In this document: positions 10,101-18,137 of the stretch, piece after piece
Layout of the letters: each line of letters starts with the position of its first letter
Numbering within the stretch: the stretch's first letter is position 1
Assembly: GCA_965229645.1 (NCBI GenBank)
Contig: OZ245893.1
Location: 1,364,001 to 1,428,000, forward strand
Length of the DNA: 64,000 bases
DNA from: CAXQZM01 sp965229645
GTDB lineage: Bacteria > Pseudomonadota > Alphaproteobacteria > UBA7985
Reading direction: 5' to 3'
Program-made: the position numbers and the translations under genes
Notes under the pieces: model-generated
Database searches by the model: none
Told to the model about the DNA's origin: nothing
Seen by the model: the letters and a program-made list of their open reading frames with translations, nothing else

Positions 10101-13100
10101 ATCGTCGGCGCTCAGGGTGGCAAAAACGCCTTGGGTATTTTCCGAAACGGTCCAGCTCAGATACCCCTCAGCGTCCACCGCCGTCGCGTCGAACACTGGC
10201 CCTGACACATCGTAACTGCGCGAGAGTTGATCGGCCGCCGTCGCGCCCCAACCCGCTGCACTGACCCCCGCACCCGCCGCGACATCCACGGTCACCACGC
10301 CGTCTGCGTTCGGCACCACCTCAAACTCATAGACTGCCGCCCCATCCGCTCCCGTGATCGCACCCAGGTCGGCCATTTCTAAGAGGATCTGATCGGCGCC
10401 AAACCCCGTCACGCCTTCGGAAAAGGTCGCCGTGACCGTGAAGGCACCGTCGACGGGCGATACGGCCTGACTGCTCAGCCTTACAGCGGGCACGGTGAGC
10501 GCCGCCGTCGCATCGCTCGGCCCATTGGCGTTCACGGCCCGCACCGCCAGCGCGTGCGCCGCGCCGTTGGCAAGGGTGATGCGCGCGCTCGTCGCGGTAC
10601 TCCCCGTCGAAACGTAGTCCCCGTCATTGATGCGGTACTGGTAGTCCAAAATCACCGATCCGCCATCGACTGCGGGCGCCGTCCAATCCAAGTCAACCCA
10701 GCCATCGCCAGGCGTCGCCCGCAGGTCCGTCGGCGCGTCGGGGATACTTATAAAGGTCACGACCGCCTTTGCGTCCAGCTCGATCCCATCAACGCTGATG
10801 CTAACCTCCACATCCCCGCTCGCCGTCGAGCTTAGGGTCGCCGTATAGACCCCCTTGGTATCATCGCGCTCGATGAAGGGGGTGAGGCTCGCCTCACTTG
10901 AATTCAAAGATCCAGTTATGAAAGTTTCCAGACCCGTCAGGAGGTCTTCATCTGCGTCTTTTAAGGTCACCCAAATGGTTGAGGCGCTGGTGATCAGGAC
11001 ATCCGCATCTGGATCGGCCACAACGGTGGAATGGGACGCCGAAAAGGACGGCTCAACCGTCGTAAAGCGCCAAGAGTCTCCCGCCGAGTCGCCCGAGAGA
11101 CCCGCAAATGCATTGCTGTTCTGCGAAGTATCAACAATCGCCCCAGCGGGGATCAGGACGGCATAGGTCTTCGTGTAGCCGAGGTCGGCTGTCGGCCTGA
11201 TCGTGACCGTCGCCTTGTCAAAATCAACGTGCTCACCATCGACCGTGAAACTCTCCACCAGCTTATCGGTCGCTGTCTCGTACAACTCGAGGTTGCCCGT
11301 GCCCGCCTGCACCTCTTCATCGAAGGTCAGGCTGAGCTGCGTATCGCGCTCGACCCCAGTCGCCATGTCGGTTGGTGACGTGCTGACCAAAGTTGGTGCG
11401 TCGAAATCCTCCACCGTCGTGAAAGTCCAGGCCTCTTGGTCGCTGATCCCCGCGTAAGCGTTGCGATCAACGTCCTCAATGGCCGTGGCGTCCACCAGAA
11501 GGTAGTAGGACGTGTCGTAAGCCAAGGGCTCGCCCAAAGTAAAAGCAAGGCTCGTGCCCTTAAACTCAACCGCCTCACTGCCGACGTCAACGGCCTCAAC
11601 TTCTTGGTCGGCGAAATCATAGATCCTGATCGCCCCTTCGCCCGCGACCACGTCTTCATTGAACCAAAGTTCAAAAGTCGGATCGAGATCAACGCCCGAC
11701 GCGCCCGTTGACGGCACCTGGATCCTCGCCTCTGGGGGTATCTTGTCCCCTGTCGTTCCCCAGCGCGGTTTCTCCTCTGCCACCCAACTGGCTTGGGTAC
11801 TGGTGTCAAAACCATCTGGCGCCGCTGGAATCTTAACAACATTCCAGTTGGAGATATCTTGATCGAATCGCGCAGCAGATTCGAACATGCGAGTCATATC
11901 CGTAACATTCGCCGTGTCCCAGCCGCGTAAATCCTGGTTGAAGGCGCTGGCACCGCGGAACATGCGGCTCATATCTGTGACCGATGACACATCCCAGTTG
12001 CTCATGTCTTGATCATAGCTGGTTGCCCCATCGAACATGCCCGACATGTCGGTGACTTTTGACATATCCCAACGCGAAATCTCGTCGTTGAAGTCCGTGA
12101 CGCCGAAGAACATTTCGCGGGTGTTTGTAAGACTCGACGTATCCCAATAGACATCACCCTTCCACGGATGGGCAAGTTCCGCTAAGGATATCCAAGTCAT
12201 ATTGTAAAACATGCCTTCCATAGTGGTCACGTTCGAAACGTCCCATTCGTAGAGATCGGCGGTGAACTGCGTGGTCTCAGCAAACATCCAGGACATATCG
12301 GTGACGTTTGAAACATCCCAGTCCTTAACACTGTTCATGGCCGCACCCGTATGCCCCCTGAAATACGAGGACATGTCAGTAATGTTGCCCGTGTACCAAC
12401 CCGATGTACTGAAAGACGTCAGCGTCCCATCCAGCTTGACCATATCGGGCATGCTGTATGATCCGTCGCCGCCGACGTAGGGTGAACCAACGGAATAGAA
12501 ATCCTCTGGCGAAATGACCAACTTGCCATAACAGGGATCAACCGAACCGACATAGGATACGGGATTGTTGGGATCGATTGCGCACTGCGCGCGGACATCA
12601 GCACTGGTATCGTCGGAAACGGTAAAGTACCATACGTTAGAATTTGAAATCCCCTGAAAGTCATTCTCAAATTCAGATTCGTCCTTGTACGCGCCTTTGT
12701 CGATGAGGACATAGTATGTTTGCCCAACCTCTAAGTCCTTGTTTAAGAAAACAGTCACACGTTCCGAAGAACCCGAAATAGTGGTTTCCTCTGCAGGAAC
12801 AGATTCAAGAAGCTCTCCAGAAAGATTATAGACGTGGATACTGCCCGCACCTTTCTGAACCCTCTTATCAAACAGAATCTCCAGATGTATATCTGTTTCA
12901 TCGATAAAGGAACCGCTCGCAGGAGAAAATTCTTCGACCTTTGGAAAGGCTCCATCTTCTGTTTTCCCTTCCCAGTCTGGTTGCTTGTCCTTGGTCCAAT
13001 AAACGTGCGCCTCCTTATCGAAATAAGAGGGTTCCTCATCGATCAGGATGACTTCCCAATCCGATAGATCTTGTTGAAAGTTGCTCGCTTCATGGAACAT

Positions 13101-13817
13101 TGCATCCATGTCATATACTTTTCTGACATCCCATCCCCCTATATCTTGATTAAAATGACTCGAGCTCCTAAACATGCCATACATACTTTTTACATGTCCT
13201 ACATCCCAATTACCTATATCCACGTTGAAGTTATAAGTACCTGAAAACATAGAGGTCATGCTAGTAACACTCGACACGTCCCAATGAGCTATTCCGTCAT
13301 CTATATTCTCGGCTCCTTCAAACATCTCAAACATGTTTGTCACATTTGATGTATCCCAAGCACTAAGATCACTTGATTCAAGAAGACGCATGTCAACTCT
13401 GCGAAAATAGTAGTTCATTTCGCGTATATTGGCCGTGTACCAGGTGTTTAGTGGATAATCTTTGCCGCCAACCCGAATGACAAAGGAACCATCTGGATCA
13501 TCCCCCCAATCAGAATGGGAGAGGGGTGACCCTACGGCTTGAAAATCTTTGAGGCTTACAACCAGCATTCCCGCACACTCACCCGAAGTGCCGACATAAC
13601 TTGAACCACCTTTTGAAACATGACACTCTGCGGGGACATCCGCCCATGCCGAAACGCCCAAAACAAGCGACAGCATAAGGGCAAAAAAAGCACGCAAGAC
13701 CCCCGAAGCCGCCCATTGGGCCAACTTTGCGGGCTCAGGGATGAGCCTTGAACGGCTGGGTACCGCGCCCAAGAGGGCCAGTTCACCGCTCAACTCTATG
13801 CGTCGATCTTGAAACAT
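4113..13817 (-). CDS. Giant autotransporter-like adhesin with BspA, Ig-like, cadherin-like and Calx-beta-like repeats
   Basis: This 3234-residue protein carries a hydrophobic signal-like segment near residues 42-60 (RAFFALMLSLVLGVSAWA) behind an unusually long basic N terminus, so a later Met near residue 48 is possible. Two blocks of BspA/DUF285 repeats with the pattern WDVSNVTDMxxMF lie at about 95-240 and 455-665. Three SbsA-type Ig-like domains, a fibronectin-III-like segment (about 1020-1110) and a cadherin-like segment (about 1210-1310) follow. A long array of roughly 100-residue Calx-beta-like repeats (QTVTVTG...DD) is broken by an acidic tract at about 2239-2350. The last 260 residues look like an outer-membrane autotransporter barrel and end in a terminal Phe. 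The likely role is surface adhesion. It appears monocistronic. No catalytic motif is seen. Confidence 0.85.
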   Translation of the reverse strand: MFQDRRIELSGELALLGAVPSRSRLIPEPAKLAQWAASGVLRAFFALMLSLVLGVSAWADVPAECHVSKGGSSYVGTSGECAGMLVVSLKDFQAVGSPLSHSDWGDDPDGSFVIRVGGKDYPLNTWYTANIREMNYYFRRVDMRLLESSDLSAWDTSNVTNMFEMFEGAENIDDGIAHWDVSSVTSMTSMFSGTYNFNVDIGNWDVGHVKSMYGMFRSSSHFNQDIGGWDVRKVYDMDAMFHEASNFQQDLSDWEVILIDEEPSYFDKEAHVYWTKDKQPDWEGKTEDGAFPKVEEFSPASGSFIDETDIHLEILFDKRVQKGAGSIHVYNLSGELLESVPAEETTISGSSERVTVFLNKDLEVGQTYYVLIDKGAYKDESEFENDFQGISNSNVWYFTVSDDTSADVRAQCAIDPNNPVSYVGSVDPCYGKLVISPEDFYSVGSPYVGGDGSYSMPDMVKLDGTLTSFSTSGWYTGNITDMSSYFRGHTGAAMNSVKDWDVSNVTDMSWMFAETTQFTADLYEWDVSNVTTMEGMFYNMTWISLAELAHPWKGDVYWDTSSLTNTREMFFGVTDFNDEISRWDMSKVTDMSGMFDGATSYDQDMSNWDVSSVTDMSRMFRGASAFNQDLRGWDTANVTDMTRMFESAARFDQDISNWNVVKIPAAPDGFDTSTQASWVAEEKPRWGTTGDKIPPEARIQVPSTGASGVDLDPTFELWFNEDVVAGEGAIRIYDFADQEVEAVDVGSEAVEFKGTSLAFTLGEPLAYDTSYYLLVDATAIEDVDRNAYAGISDQEAWTFTTVEDFDAPTLVSTSPTDMATGVERDTQLSLTFDEEVQAGTGNLELYETATDKLVESFTVDGEHVDFDKATVTIRPTADLGYTKTYAVLIPAGAIVDTSQNSNAFAGLSGDSAGDSWRFTTVEPSFSASHSTVVADPDADVLITSASTIWVTLKDADEDLLTGLETFITGSLNSSEASLTPFIERDDTKGVYTATLSSTASGDVEVSISVDGIELDAKAVVTFISIPDAPTDLRATPGDGWVDLDWTAPAVDGGSVILDYQYRINDGDYVSTGSTATSARITLANGAAHALAVRAVNANGPSDATAALTVPAVRLSSQAVSPVDGAFTVTATFSEGVTGFGADQILLEMADLGAITGADGAAVYEFEVVPNADGVVTVDVAAGAGVSAAGWGATAADQLSRSYDVSGPVFDATAVDAEGYLSWTVSENTQGVFATLSADDAHGPATYTISGGEDGGNFILTSTGELSFDLDGGADFENPADADLDNVYRFEVTAADTASPANTTVQNVKVTVTNVFEDEGRSVVTLEQEDEDTGQTLDLSQDGVTLTEGDAQNVVVSLIEQPAATVQIVAETQNAAVALVRAETGGVEGETTSLTFAPDNWDTPQILTVVAVARDDLEDHATTIELDFSGSSDADYASIGIMNFAVKSINATEPGIEVSGAEEVLQLIEGESGTFTVWLTAIPSQELTLSVGSDNDLVATVAPASLTFDADNWNQVQTVTVTGADHSALSDQATEIRIAAPDDDAGFQGVSARKDVRVTNTTIPTLDLTYAGAEQGENLSVEEGSSTSFEVALAGEPTDTVTVTLSSGNTDAATVAAADGGDTLVFEPNGWDQPQTVTVTGVEDDNSVSEVGLVVTLVPSGGGYEADDDQVTVLVDLADNDTPSLAISTTSLSTSELGTTDFLVRLMTQPSGDVTLSLTSEDLGAASLSANGGVLRENGVLDLTFTRDDWATAQTVTVTGEDDPDTRDETYVPIQTSATGHEYEGLSGKTVYVTVRDDDTGMEAFAVSKAEIEIDEASSDTFEVALSTEPSGDVTVTVTTFDRSAASLSAESVAVQDDGSLVLTFTSDTWAIGQIVTVRGEADEDSRHESGSINITATGEEYEGLSHAPLEVSVTDTSLVGFVISDDDLALTVLENREATFDLALATEPSGEVQVVLRVEDAEITAVADADETATALTFTTENWSEAQTVRVTGLDDGDVDNETGLKLYLEASGEEYDRVSETLTVDLVDDDQVGLYLSETSLWLDEGEQGEFVLALTSKPEAEVEVKITTGTSSVASAPVDTFFFTPETWSETQTVAVQAGIDNNLERNRTTLTLSISSEDQDYGDLGASYLTVTVSDTTVPEILVDTLELSLTEGGTDTLAVSLNAEPADEVSVALVSTNTSVAIADAATLTFDNADWFEPQTVTVTGASLGDAGLRLEASGSRFDTAEPVDVSLTVEGGDENDEQEGGDENDEQEGGDENDEQEGGDENDEQEGGDENDEQEGGDENDEQEGGDENDEQEGGDENDEQEGGDENDEQEGGDENDEQEGGDENDEQEGGDENDEQEGGDENEDTGENDGGTPGLSLTESHLNLNEGSADTFAVSLQTQPNDDVRVDLVVDNSAVTAVADATGLTYLTFNASNWYTGQTVRVESLDDANTTSETGVRLSLEASGADYENVAATVTVDLIDDDVAGLSLSSSSLTVAEGETAEVRLALTAAPSADVVVSLADWDPSVATVPVDTLTFTAGNWQAEQTFDVISLSDADLFDASTTLTLAVASSDDPAYAALAPLDLSLAVTDTTVPAISVAYVGDAVSVEEGATQTFTVALTHEPTAAVQISVIPEDATVATVDRSLLTFDASNWSDAQTVTVTGADDEDGENEQSAISLEATGGGYSRASAVTVPVAVADNAVAGVHVSATRLSLVEGGSGGFFVSLNKEPTANVTVPLDLSDSTLVGLSHEELIFDKANWNTVHEVTVTAYDNSDLGSGEVTLTLLSPTSDDSDYAALADQQVLMTLNDDEVAELVVSTTALKIAEGASSAFTVALGGRPSGDVSVLVGVEAAGTLTADQSELTFTRDTWDHAKTVTVTALENDTTGNVEVSVNLIASGAELSGSSAQVRVSIDDNDAQPEDSGAVLSSITTSEVMGSQIGSVLIDAIGGGINSAANVDGAVAAGTSSDGYDPDAYNRLRVLSARQSDTGFTLVDWFSVGLSQASLDAELAGDGSFAYALIGKELTKTRGGVSGVLYGAETSSWDYESETDVDRTGFSVGYYTARQGGGLTFSGSAIWTLSLNDFVSHSGATGDAQSSRWIFKGGLSGERAMGRRGAKLKPYMDLMYATETLGAFEFSDGTSSQESTANLGRLGLGLEYATAPSASGSRLIVRGELSQVFGSDDITLSDGTVYSPNEDAVGSVSFGWITRPGTDTTARIELTFGELGNDEAEEIRLDGTVDRKF
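6764..7102 (-). repeat. 27-bp tandem repeat, 12 copies, encoding GGDENDEQE
   Basis: Inside the adhesin gene a 27-nt unit (reading CTCGTCCCCGCCTTCCTGCT plus 7 nt on the + strand) is repeated 12 times, followed by a partial 13th unit. On the coding strand each unit encodes GGDENDEQE, giving a highly acidic, probably disordered or calcium-binding spacer. The units differ only at a few synonymous positions (TCG/TCA), so copy number is likely to vary. The complementary strand is also open through the tract but encodes low-complexity Ser/Pro sequence and is not considered a gene. Confidence 0.95.
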
Positions 13818-14288
13818 TTATCTCACGTCAGAAGATCTTCCCTTACCTGAAGAAGCACTAAACTTAGCACCCGTGAAGCCGTTGCCCCGCGCCGCGACCT
13901 CAAGTCTTTGACCTTGACTTCGGTCTAGGCGGAAACAAGATGCACGAGTCCCATAATAAGTATACTGCTTTCGACGGGCGAAAACAGCGGATTTTCATAT
14001 CAGTTTGTAACAAGGGCAAAGACGATTGGAATAGGAAATGGCCTACATCCGACGCCACCGAAGCGCGCTGGCTAGGTGGCAATCCCTGGCACCAAGTTTC
14101 TATGTCTTGAACCACACCAATGGCGCTAAAACCTTTGCTGGCGCGGGTGTTCCTTGGGTTGGGTTCAGCTTGAAATCCGCTATGAAAACAAGGACTTAGC
14201 AGCTAGGTCTAACCTTGAAACCGAGGCGCATCGACGCCGCAGCGCCCACCTGGCGCTGTGGCTCCTTAAACACGTTCCGTCAAAATCG
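13818..14288. other. Intergenic stretch upstream of the adhesin gene
   Basis: About 470 bp without a supportable gene. The bases next to 13817 must hold the adhesin promoter and leader on the minus strand, but I could not identify convincing -35/-10 boxes. A short open frame at 13900-14115 has no recognisable features. Base composition here is lower in GC than the flanking genes. Confidence 0.5.
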
Positions 14289-14520
14289 TCGATCCACGGT
14301 GCCGTCGAGGCGGATCTCTTCGGCCTCGTCGTTGCCCAACTCGCCGAAAGTCAGTTCGATTCGCGCGGTCGTGTAGGGTTTCAACTTCGCCCCGCGTCAG
14401 CCCATGGCCCGCTCGCAACTGATCCCGCTCTTGAATATCCAACGGCTTGACTGCGCATCACCCGTCGCCTCGCTAGGGCTGACAAAGTCATTGCGCGACA
14501 GAGCCCAGATCGCTGAGCCG
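14289..14520 (-). pseudogene. Remnant of a second autotransporter barrel, internally deleted
   Basis: Two blocks closely match the 3' end of the adhesin gene. Bases 14289-14376 correspond to about 4120-4207 (the last codons, including the terminal segment), and 14377-14520 correspond to about 4478-4622. The roughly 270 bp between these blocks in the intact gene are missing here. The fragment is in the same orientation as the intact gene and stops exactly where the neighbouring 380-codon gene ends. It is therefore a deletion remnant of a paralogous adhesin and not a functional gene. Confidence 0.8.
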
Positions 14521-15663
14521 CTAAAGGGTCTGGATGAGGTCCGCGATCTGCGTTTCCATATCTTGCCAATGGGCAAAGGGCCAATCGGGCGCGCTTTGGC
14601 GCGGGCGGGGACCGAGATAGGATTTGACCGCGATGCGCAGATGGCCGTGGCGCATGCGCCCGCCCTGAAAACCGCCGCGGTTTTGGGGCGCGTCGAACAG
14701 GTCGCGTTCGTCCATGGCGACCAGCACCACTTGATTGGGCCGGGCGCGCGACAGCCGCACCGCCGCCTTGGCCATGGGCTGGGGCACCAGGGTGCCCTCG
14801 ACCTGCGCGTCCTGCATGCCGCTTGGGGTTTCAAAAATGAGGGTTCCGGGCGTCGATTCCAGACCTTTGAGGAGGCGCAGGACCTTTCGCACCTCCCCCT
14901 GCCAACGCCGATGGCAGCAGACGAACCGGCCCGACGGCGTGTCGGGAAATACCTTGAGGACGTTGGAAATGGCCTGAATGGCGCCGATGGCGGGCAGGTC
15001 CGACACCGCTGGGCTCAGCTTGTGCCCCAGCGTCGTGATCCAGGGGCCGAGCAGGGTATGGGCGCGCGTTCCAAATTCCATGGGGTCCAGGAGACCCAAA
15101 GCCGCCACGCGCGCCGCGGCACGGGGGGTGCGCGCGCAATAGACCGACAGGGCCTTGTGCAACATGACGATCAAGAACCCCTGGCTCATCCACGTGGCAT
15201 GATTGCAGATGATCCGAACCCCCGAGACCTCGAGCTGGTCGATCAGGGCGGGCAAGACCGGTTGCCAAGCGGCGATCACATCCGCCCGGTTCTGCACGAA
15301 CTCCAGCCCCTGCGCATGGGTAAAGGCGTTGACCTGGGCATCGTCCAGGCGCGGATACAGCGAGCGTTCCAAGCGATCCCAAGCCAGCGCGTGGCCGCGC
15401 CCGTAGAGCGCAAACTGATAGAGCCAATTCCAATAGTTGAAGGCCAAATCAAAATCGAACAAAGGCGCGCGCGCCGCCGCGACTTCCGCCTTGGCGGTCG
15501 CCAACAAAACCGCGCCTGCCCACGACAAGGCCGCCAGAGTCTGGGCGTGTTCGGGGTCTTCAGCAAAGGCCGCTAACACCTTGTCGTGAATTGCGGCCAA
15601 GGTGTCCAGCGTCAAACTGTACCCTGGGGCCAAATCCTCTGGAAAGATCGAAGCGTGGTGCAA
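14521..15663 (-). CDS. Conserved-looking protein of unknown function, possibly acyltransferase-like
   Basis: I do not recognise this 380-residue protein with confidence. It has no signal peptide. A central segment reads IICNHATWMSQGFL (about 150-165) and a later one reads PGTLIFETPSGMQ. These distantly recall the NHxxxxD and FPEGTxS blocks of glycerolipid acyltransferases, but the catalytic Asp is not where it would be expected. The codon usage and GC match the chromosomal background, and an antisense frame over part of it looks like a shadow. Its 3' end abuts the adhesin remnant, so the original downstream neighbourhood was rearranged. The start codon follows no obvious strong ribosome-binding site. 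Function is left open. Confidence 0.6.
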   Translation of the reverse strand: MHHASIFPEDLAPGYSLTLDTLAAIHDKVLAAFAEDPEHAQTLAALSWAGAVLLATAKAEVAAARAPLFDFDLAFNYWNWLYQFALYGRGHALAWDRLERSLYPRLDDAQVNAFTHAQGLEFVQNRADVIAAWQPVLPALIDQLEVSGVRIICNHATWMSQGFLIVMLHKALSVYCARTPRAAARVAALGLLDPMEFGTRAHTLLGPWITTLGHKLSPAVSDLPAIGAIQAISNVLKVFPDTPSGRFVCCHRRWQGEVRKVLRLLKGLESTPGTLIFETPSGMQDAQVEGTLVPQPMAKAAVRLSRARPNQVVLVAMDERDLFDAPQNRGGFQGGRMRHGHLRIAVKSYLGPRPRQSAPDWPFAHWQDMETQIADLIQTL

Positions 15664-15816
15664 GTCGGGCTCTACGTTGTTGCAGCGTCGGGACCCTATG
15701 CCCGCCCCCTAAGGGGAGTGCAATCGCGGATTTGCGGGGACCAGCGGCGGCCTTGACGGGGTCGATACCCGTGGATACGACGGGCCTCTAGGTTAGTTTT
15801 TTTGGGAGACTAGATC

Positions 15817-16188
15817 ATGCAACTGGGCGCTTTTTCGGTAAGTCTTGCCGTCAAAGACTTGCGCAAGTCCCTTGAGTTTTATGCGAAACTTGGGTTCAGC
15901 CATGACGGTTGCGACCCCGCGCAAGGATGGACCATCGTGCGCAACGGTTCGGTCACCATCGGGCTGTTTCAAGAGATGTTTGACGGCAATATTCTGACGT
16001 TCAACCCTGGGTGGGGTCAGGACGCCCAACCCTTGCAGGACTTCGTCGACGTGCGGGACCTGCAGCAACATTTGCAGGATCAGGGCCTGCGCTTCACCGT
16101 CGAAGCCGATCCCGCCAGCACTGGGCCCGCCCATGCGATCCTAGAAGACCCCGATGGCAATCGGATCATGTTCGATCAGCATGTGTGA
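15817..16188 (+). CDS. VOC (glyoxalase/bleomycin-resistance/dioxygenase) superfamily protein
   Basis: This 123-residue protein is a single VOC module pair: VSLAVKDLRKSLEFYAKLGF at the start and AHAILEDPDGNRIMFDQH at the end, with the usual beta-alpha-beta-beta-beta spacing. VOC proteins use a divalent metal for isomerisation, ring cleavage or drug binding; the substrate cannot be inferred. A purine-rich GGGAG lies about 9 nt before the ATG at 15817. The gene is followed by the convergent end of the ABC ATPase gene and is probably transcribed alone. Confidence 0.85.
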   Translation: MQLGAFSVSLAVKDLRKSLEFYAKLGFSHDGCDPAQGWTIVRNGSVTIGLFQEMFDGNILTFNPGWGQDAQPLQDFVDVRDLQQHLQDQGLRFTVEADPASTGPAHAILEDPDGNRIMFDQHV

Positions 16189-16230
16189 AGAAGCAGCGAG
16201 GTTGGGACCGCTCGCCTTAGGGTTAGCGTC

Positions 16231-17286
16231 CTAGAGGTTCAGCGTCGTTCCTGCTTCGTCGAACAAGTGCATTTTGGTTTTGTCGAATTGCAGGTGGACC
16301 GTTTCGCCGATGGCGGGCGCTTGCGCCGCGCCTAGGTTCAAAATTACTCGGGTGCCGCCCTCGGTGAAGGCGTGCAAGTAGCGGGTATGGCCCAAATCCT
16401 CGATCAACTCCGCGCTCGCCTGCACGGGACCGTCGGGATCAAGGAACAGGTGTTCGGGGCGGATGCCGACGACCTGGGCGTTTTGGTAGGCATTGATCTC
16501 GTCGGGGGCGGCGCCGAGGGGCAAGGCCAGGGAGGCGTCGTCGCCCTCGGGGTTCAGCGAGAAGAAGTTCATTTTCGGCGAGCCGATGAAGCCCGCAACG
16601 AATTGATTGGCGGGGCGTTCGTAAAGCTCAAGGGGCGCGCCGACCTGTTCGATGTAGCCATCGCGCAGGACGACGATTTGATCGGCCAAGGTCATGGCCT
16701 CGACCTGGTCATGGGTCACGTAGATGAAGGTGGCGGAGAGTTGACGCCGCAGCTTGGCAAGCTGAAAGCGCATTTCGACCCGTAACTCGGCGTCGAGGTT
16801 CGACAGGGGCTCGTCGAACAAGAACACCTCAGGGTCGCGAACCACCGCGCGCCCGATGGCGACGCGCTGCCGCTGCCCCCCCGATAAGTCCTTGGGTTTA
16901 CGGTCCAACAGGCGATCCAGTTGCAAAAACGCCGCCACGTCTTGGACCTTCGCGTCCATGTCTTCCTTGGGCGTGCGCGCGATTTTCAAGGGGAAGGCGA
17001 TGTTTTGCGCGACGCTCATCTGCGGGTAAAGAGCATAGGATTGAAAGACCATGGCCATGTTGCGGTCCACGGGCGCTTCCTTGCTGACGTCGCGATCATC
17101 GAGGCGGATGTGCTCGGCTTCGCAGTCTTCCAGCCCCGCAATACAGCGCAGCAAGGTCGATTTGCCGCAGCCCGACGGCCCGACGAAGACCACAAAACTG
17201 TTCGACGGCAAATCCAGACATATGTCGTGGAGGACCTGAATCGATCCATAGTACTTATTGAGGTTTTCAATGGTCAAGTGGGACAT
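16231..17286 (-). CDS. Sugar ABC importer ATPase (MalK/UgpC type), probably for GlcNAc or chitooligosaccharides
   Basis: This 351-residue ATPase has Walker A GPSGCGKST (about 36-44), Q-loop (FQSYALYPQMSV), ABC signature LSGGQRQRVAIGRA, Walker B VFLFDEPLSNLDA and the switch His in YVTHDQVEA. It also has the C-terminal OB-type regulatory domain of the MalK/UgpC subfamily. It energises a carbohydrate importer with the two permeases and the binding protein directly upstream on the same strand. It is the last gene of the four-gene importer operon, 5 bp after the MalG-type permease. The link to amino sugars is inferred from the divergent nag genes. Confidence 0.92.
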   Translation of the reverse strand: MSHLTIENLNKYYGSIQVLHDICLDLPSNSFVVFVGPSGCGKSTLLRCIAGLEDCEAEHIRLDDRDVSKEAPVDRNMAMVFQSYALYPQMSVAQNIAFPLKIARTPKEDMDAKVQDVAAFLQLDRLLDRKPKDLSGGQRQRVAIGRAVVRDPEVFLFDEPLSNLDAELRVEMRFQLAKLRRQLSATFIYVTHDQVEAMTLADQIVVLRDGYIEQVGAPLELYERPANQFVAGFIGSPKMNFFSLNPEGDDASLALPLGAAPDEINAYQNAQVVGIRPEHLFLDPDGPVQASAELIEDLGHTRYLHAFTEGGTRVILNLGAAQAPAIGETVHLQFDKTKMHLFDEAGTTLNL

Positions 17287-17291
17287 AGCGA

Positions 17292-18134
17292 TTACTCCTT
17301 CACCCCGCCCTGGGTTAGGCCCTCAATGAATTGACGCGAGGCGAGCAGGAACGCGATCAAGGTGGGCACCAGCATAATCATGATCCCCGCAAACATGAGG
17401 TGCCACTGGACGCTGAAGGCCTTGCGGAATTCGGTAATGCCAAGGGTCAGGGGATAGAGACCTTGGTCGGTCAAAAAAATCAGCGGGAAGAAGTACTCAT
17501 TCCAGGCCTGGACGAAGGTCAGCAGCCCGACGGTCGCCAAGGCGGGCCGCACCAGCGGCACCACCACGTGCCAGAAGGTGGCAAAGGGCAAGGCCCCGTC
17601 CATGATCGCCGCCTTCTCCAACTCATTGGGAACGCTGCGCAAAAACGAGGTGAGGATAAAGACCGCCACGGGCATCATGGACGCCGACTGCACCAAAATC
17701 AGCCCGAGCAGCGAATTGTCCAGATTCAAGGTGCGCATGATGGTGACGAGCGGCGCGAGCGCCAAACGGATCGGCACAATGACGCCGATCATAAAGCAGA
17801 TGAAGATCAGCGTGCTGTAAGCAAAGGGCATGCGCGCCAGGACGAAGGAGGTTGTGGTCGCGCAAAAGGTCACGACCACGACCGACCCAAGGGCGATAAT
17901 CGTCGAGTTGAGGAAATAGCGGGCAAATTCCGCCTCGACCCACGCGGTCATATAGTTGGAAAACTGCAGGGTTTCGGGCCAGCCGAAAGGGTTGCGGTAC
18001 ACGGCGCCGACGTTCGGCTTCAGCGAGTTCAAAATCGCCAAGGCAAAGGGGAACAGCACCACCAGAGCCCAGGCCAGCAAAATGAACTGGATCACCAATT
18101 GTTCGGTGCGGGACAGTTTGAAGAGGCGATCCAT
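17292..18134 (-). CDS. Sugar ABC importer permease, MalG type
   Basis: This 280-residue integral membrane protein has about six hydrophobic segments, starting with LFPFALAILNSLKP. It carries the EAA coupling-helix motif around ELEKAAIMDGALPFATFWHVVVPLVRPAL (about residues 188-215), which docks on the ATPase. It is the second permease of the importer. The start overlaps the end of the upstream permease closely (3 bp gap), showing translational coupling. The family is that of maltose/glycerol-phosphate-type uptake systems. Substrate specificity is not visible in this subunit. Confidence 0.92.
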   Translation of the reverse strand: MDRLFKLSRTEQLVIQFILLAWALVVLFPFALAILNSLKPNVGAVYRNPFGWPETLQFSNYMTAWVEAEFARYFLNSTIIALGSVVVVTFCATTTSFVLARMPFAYSTLIFICFMIGVIVPIRLALAPLVTIMRTLNLDNSLLGLILVQSASMMPVAVFILTSFLRSVPNELEKAAIMDGALPFATFWHVVVPLVRPALATVGLLTFVQAWNEYFFPLIFLTDQGLYPLTLGITEFRKAFSVQWHLMFAGIMIMLVPTLIAFLLASRQFIEGLTQGGVKE

Positions 18135-18137
18135 GGC

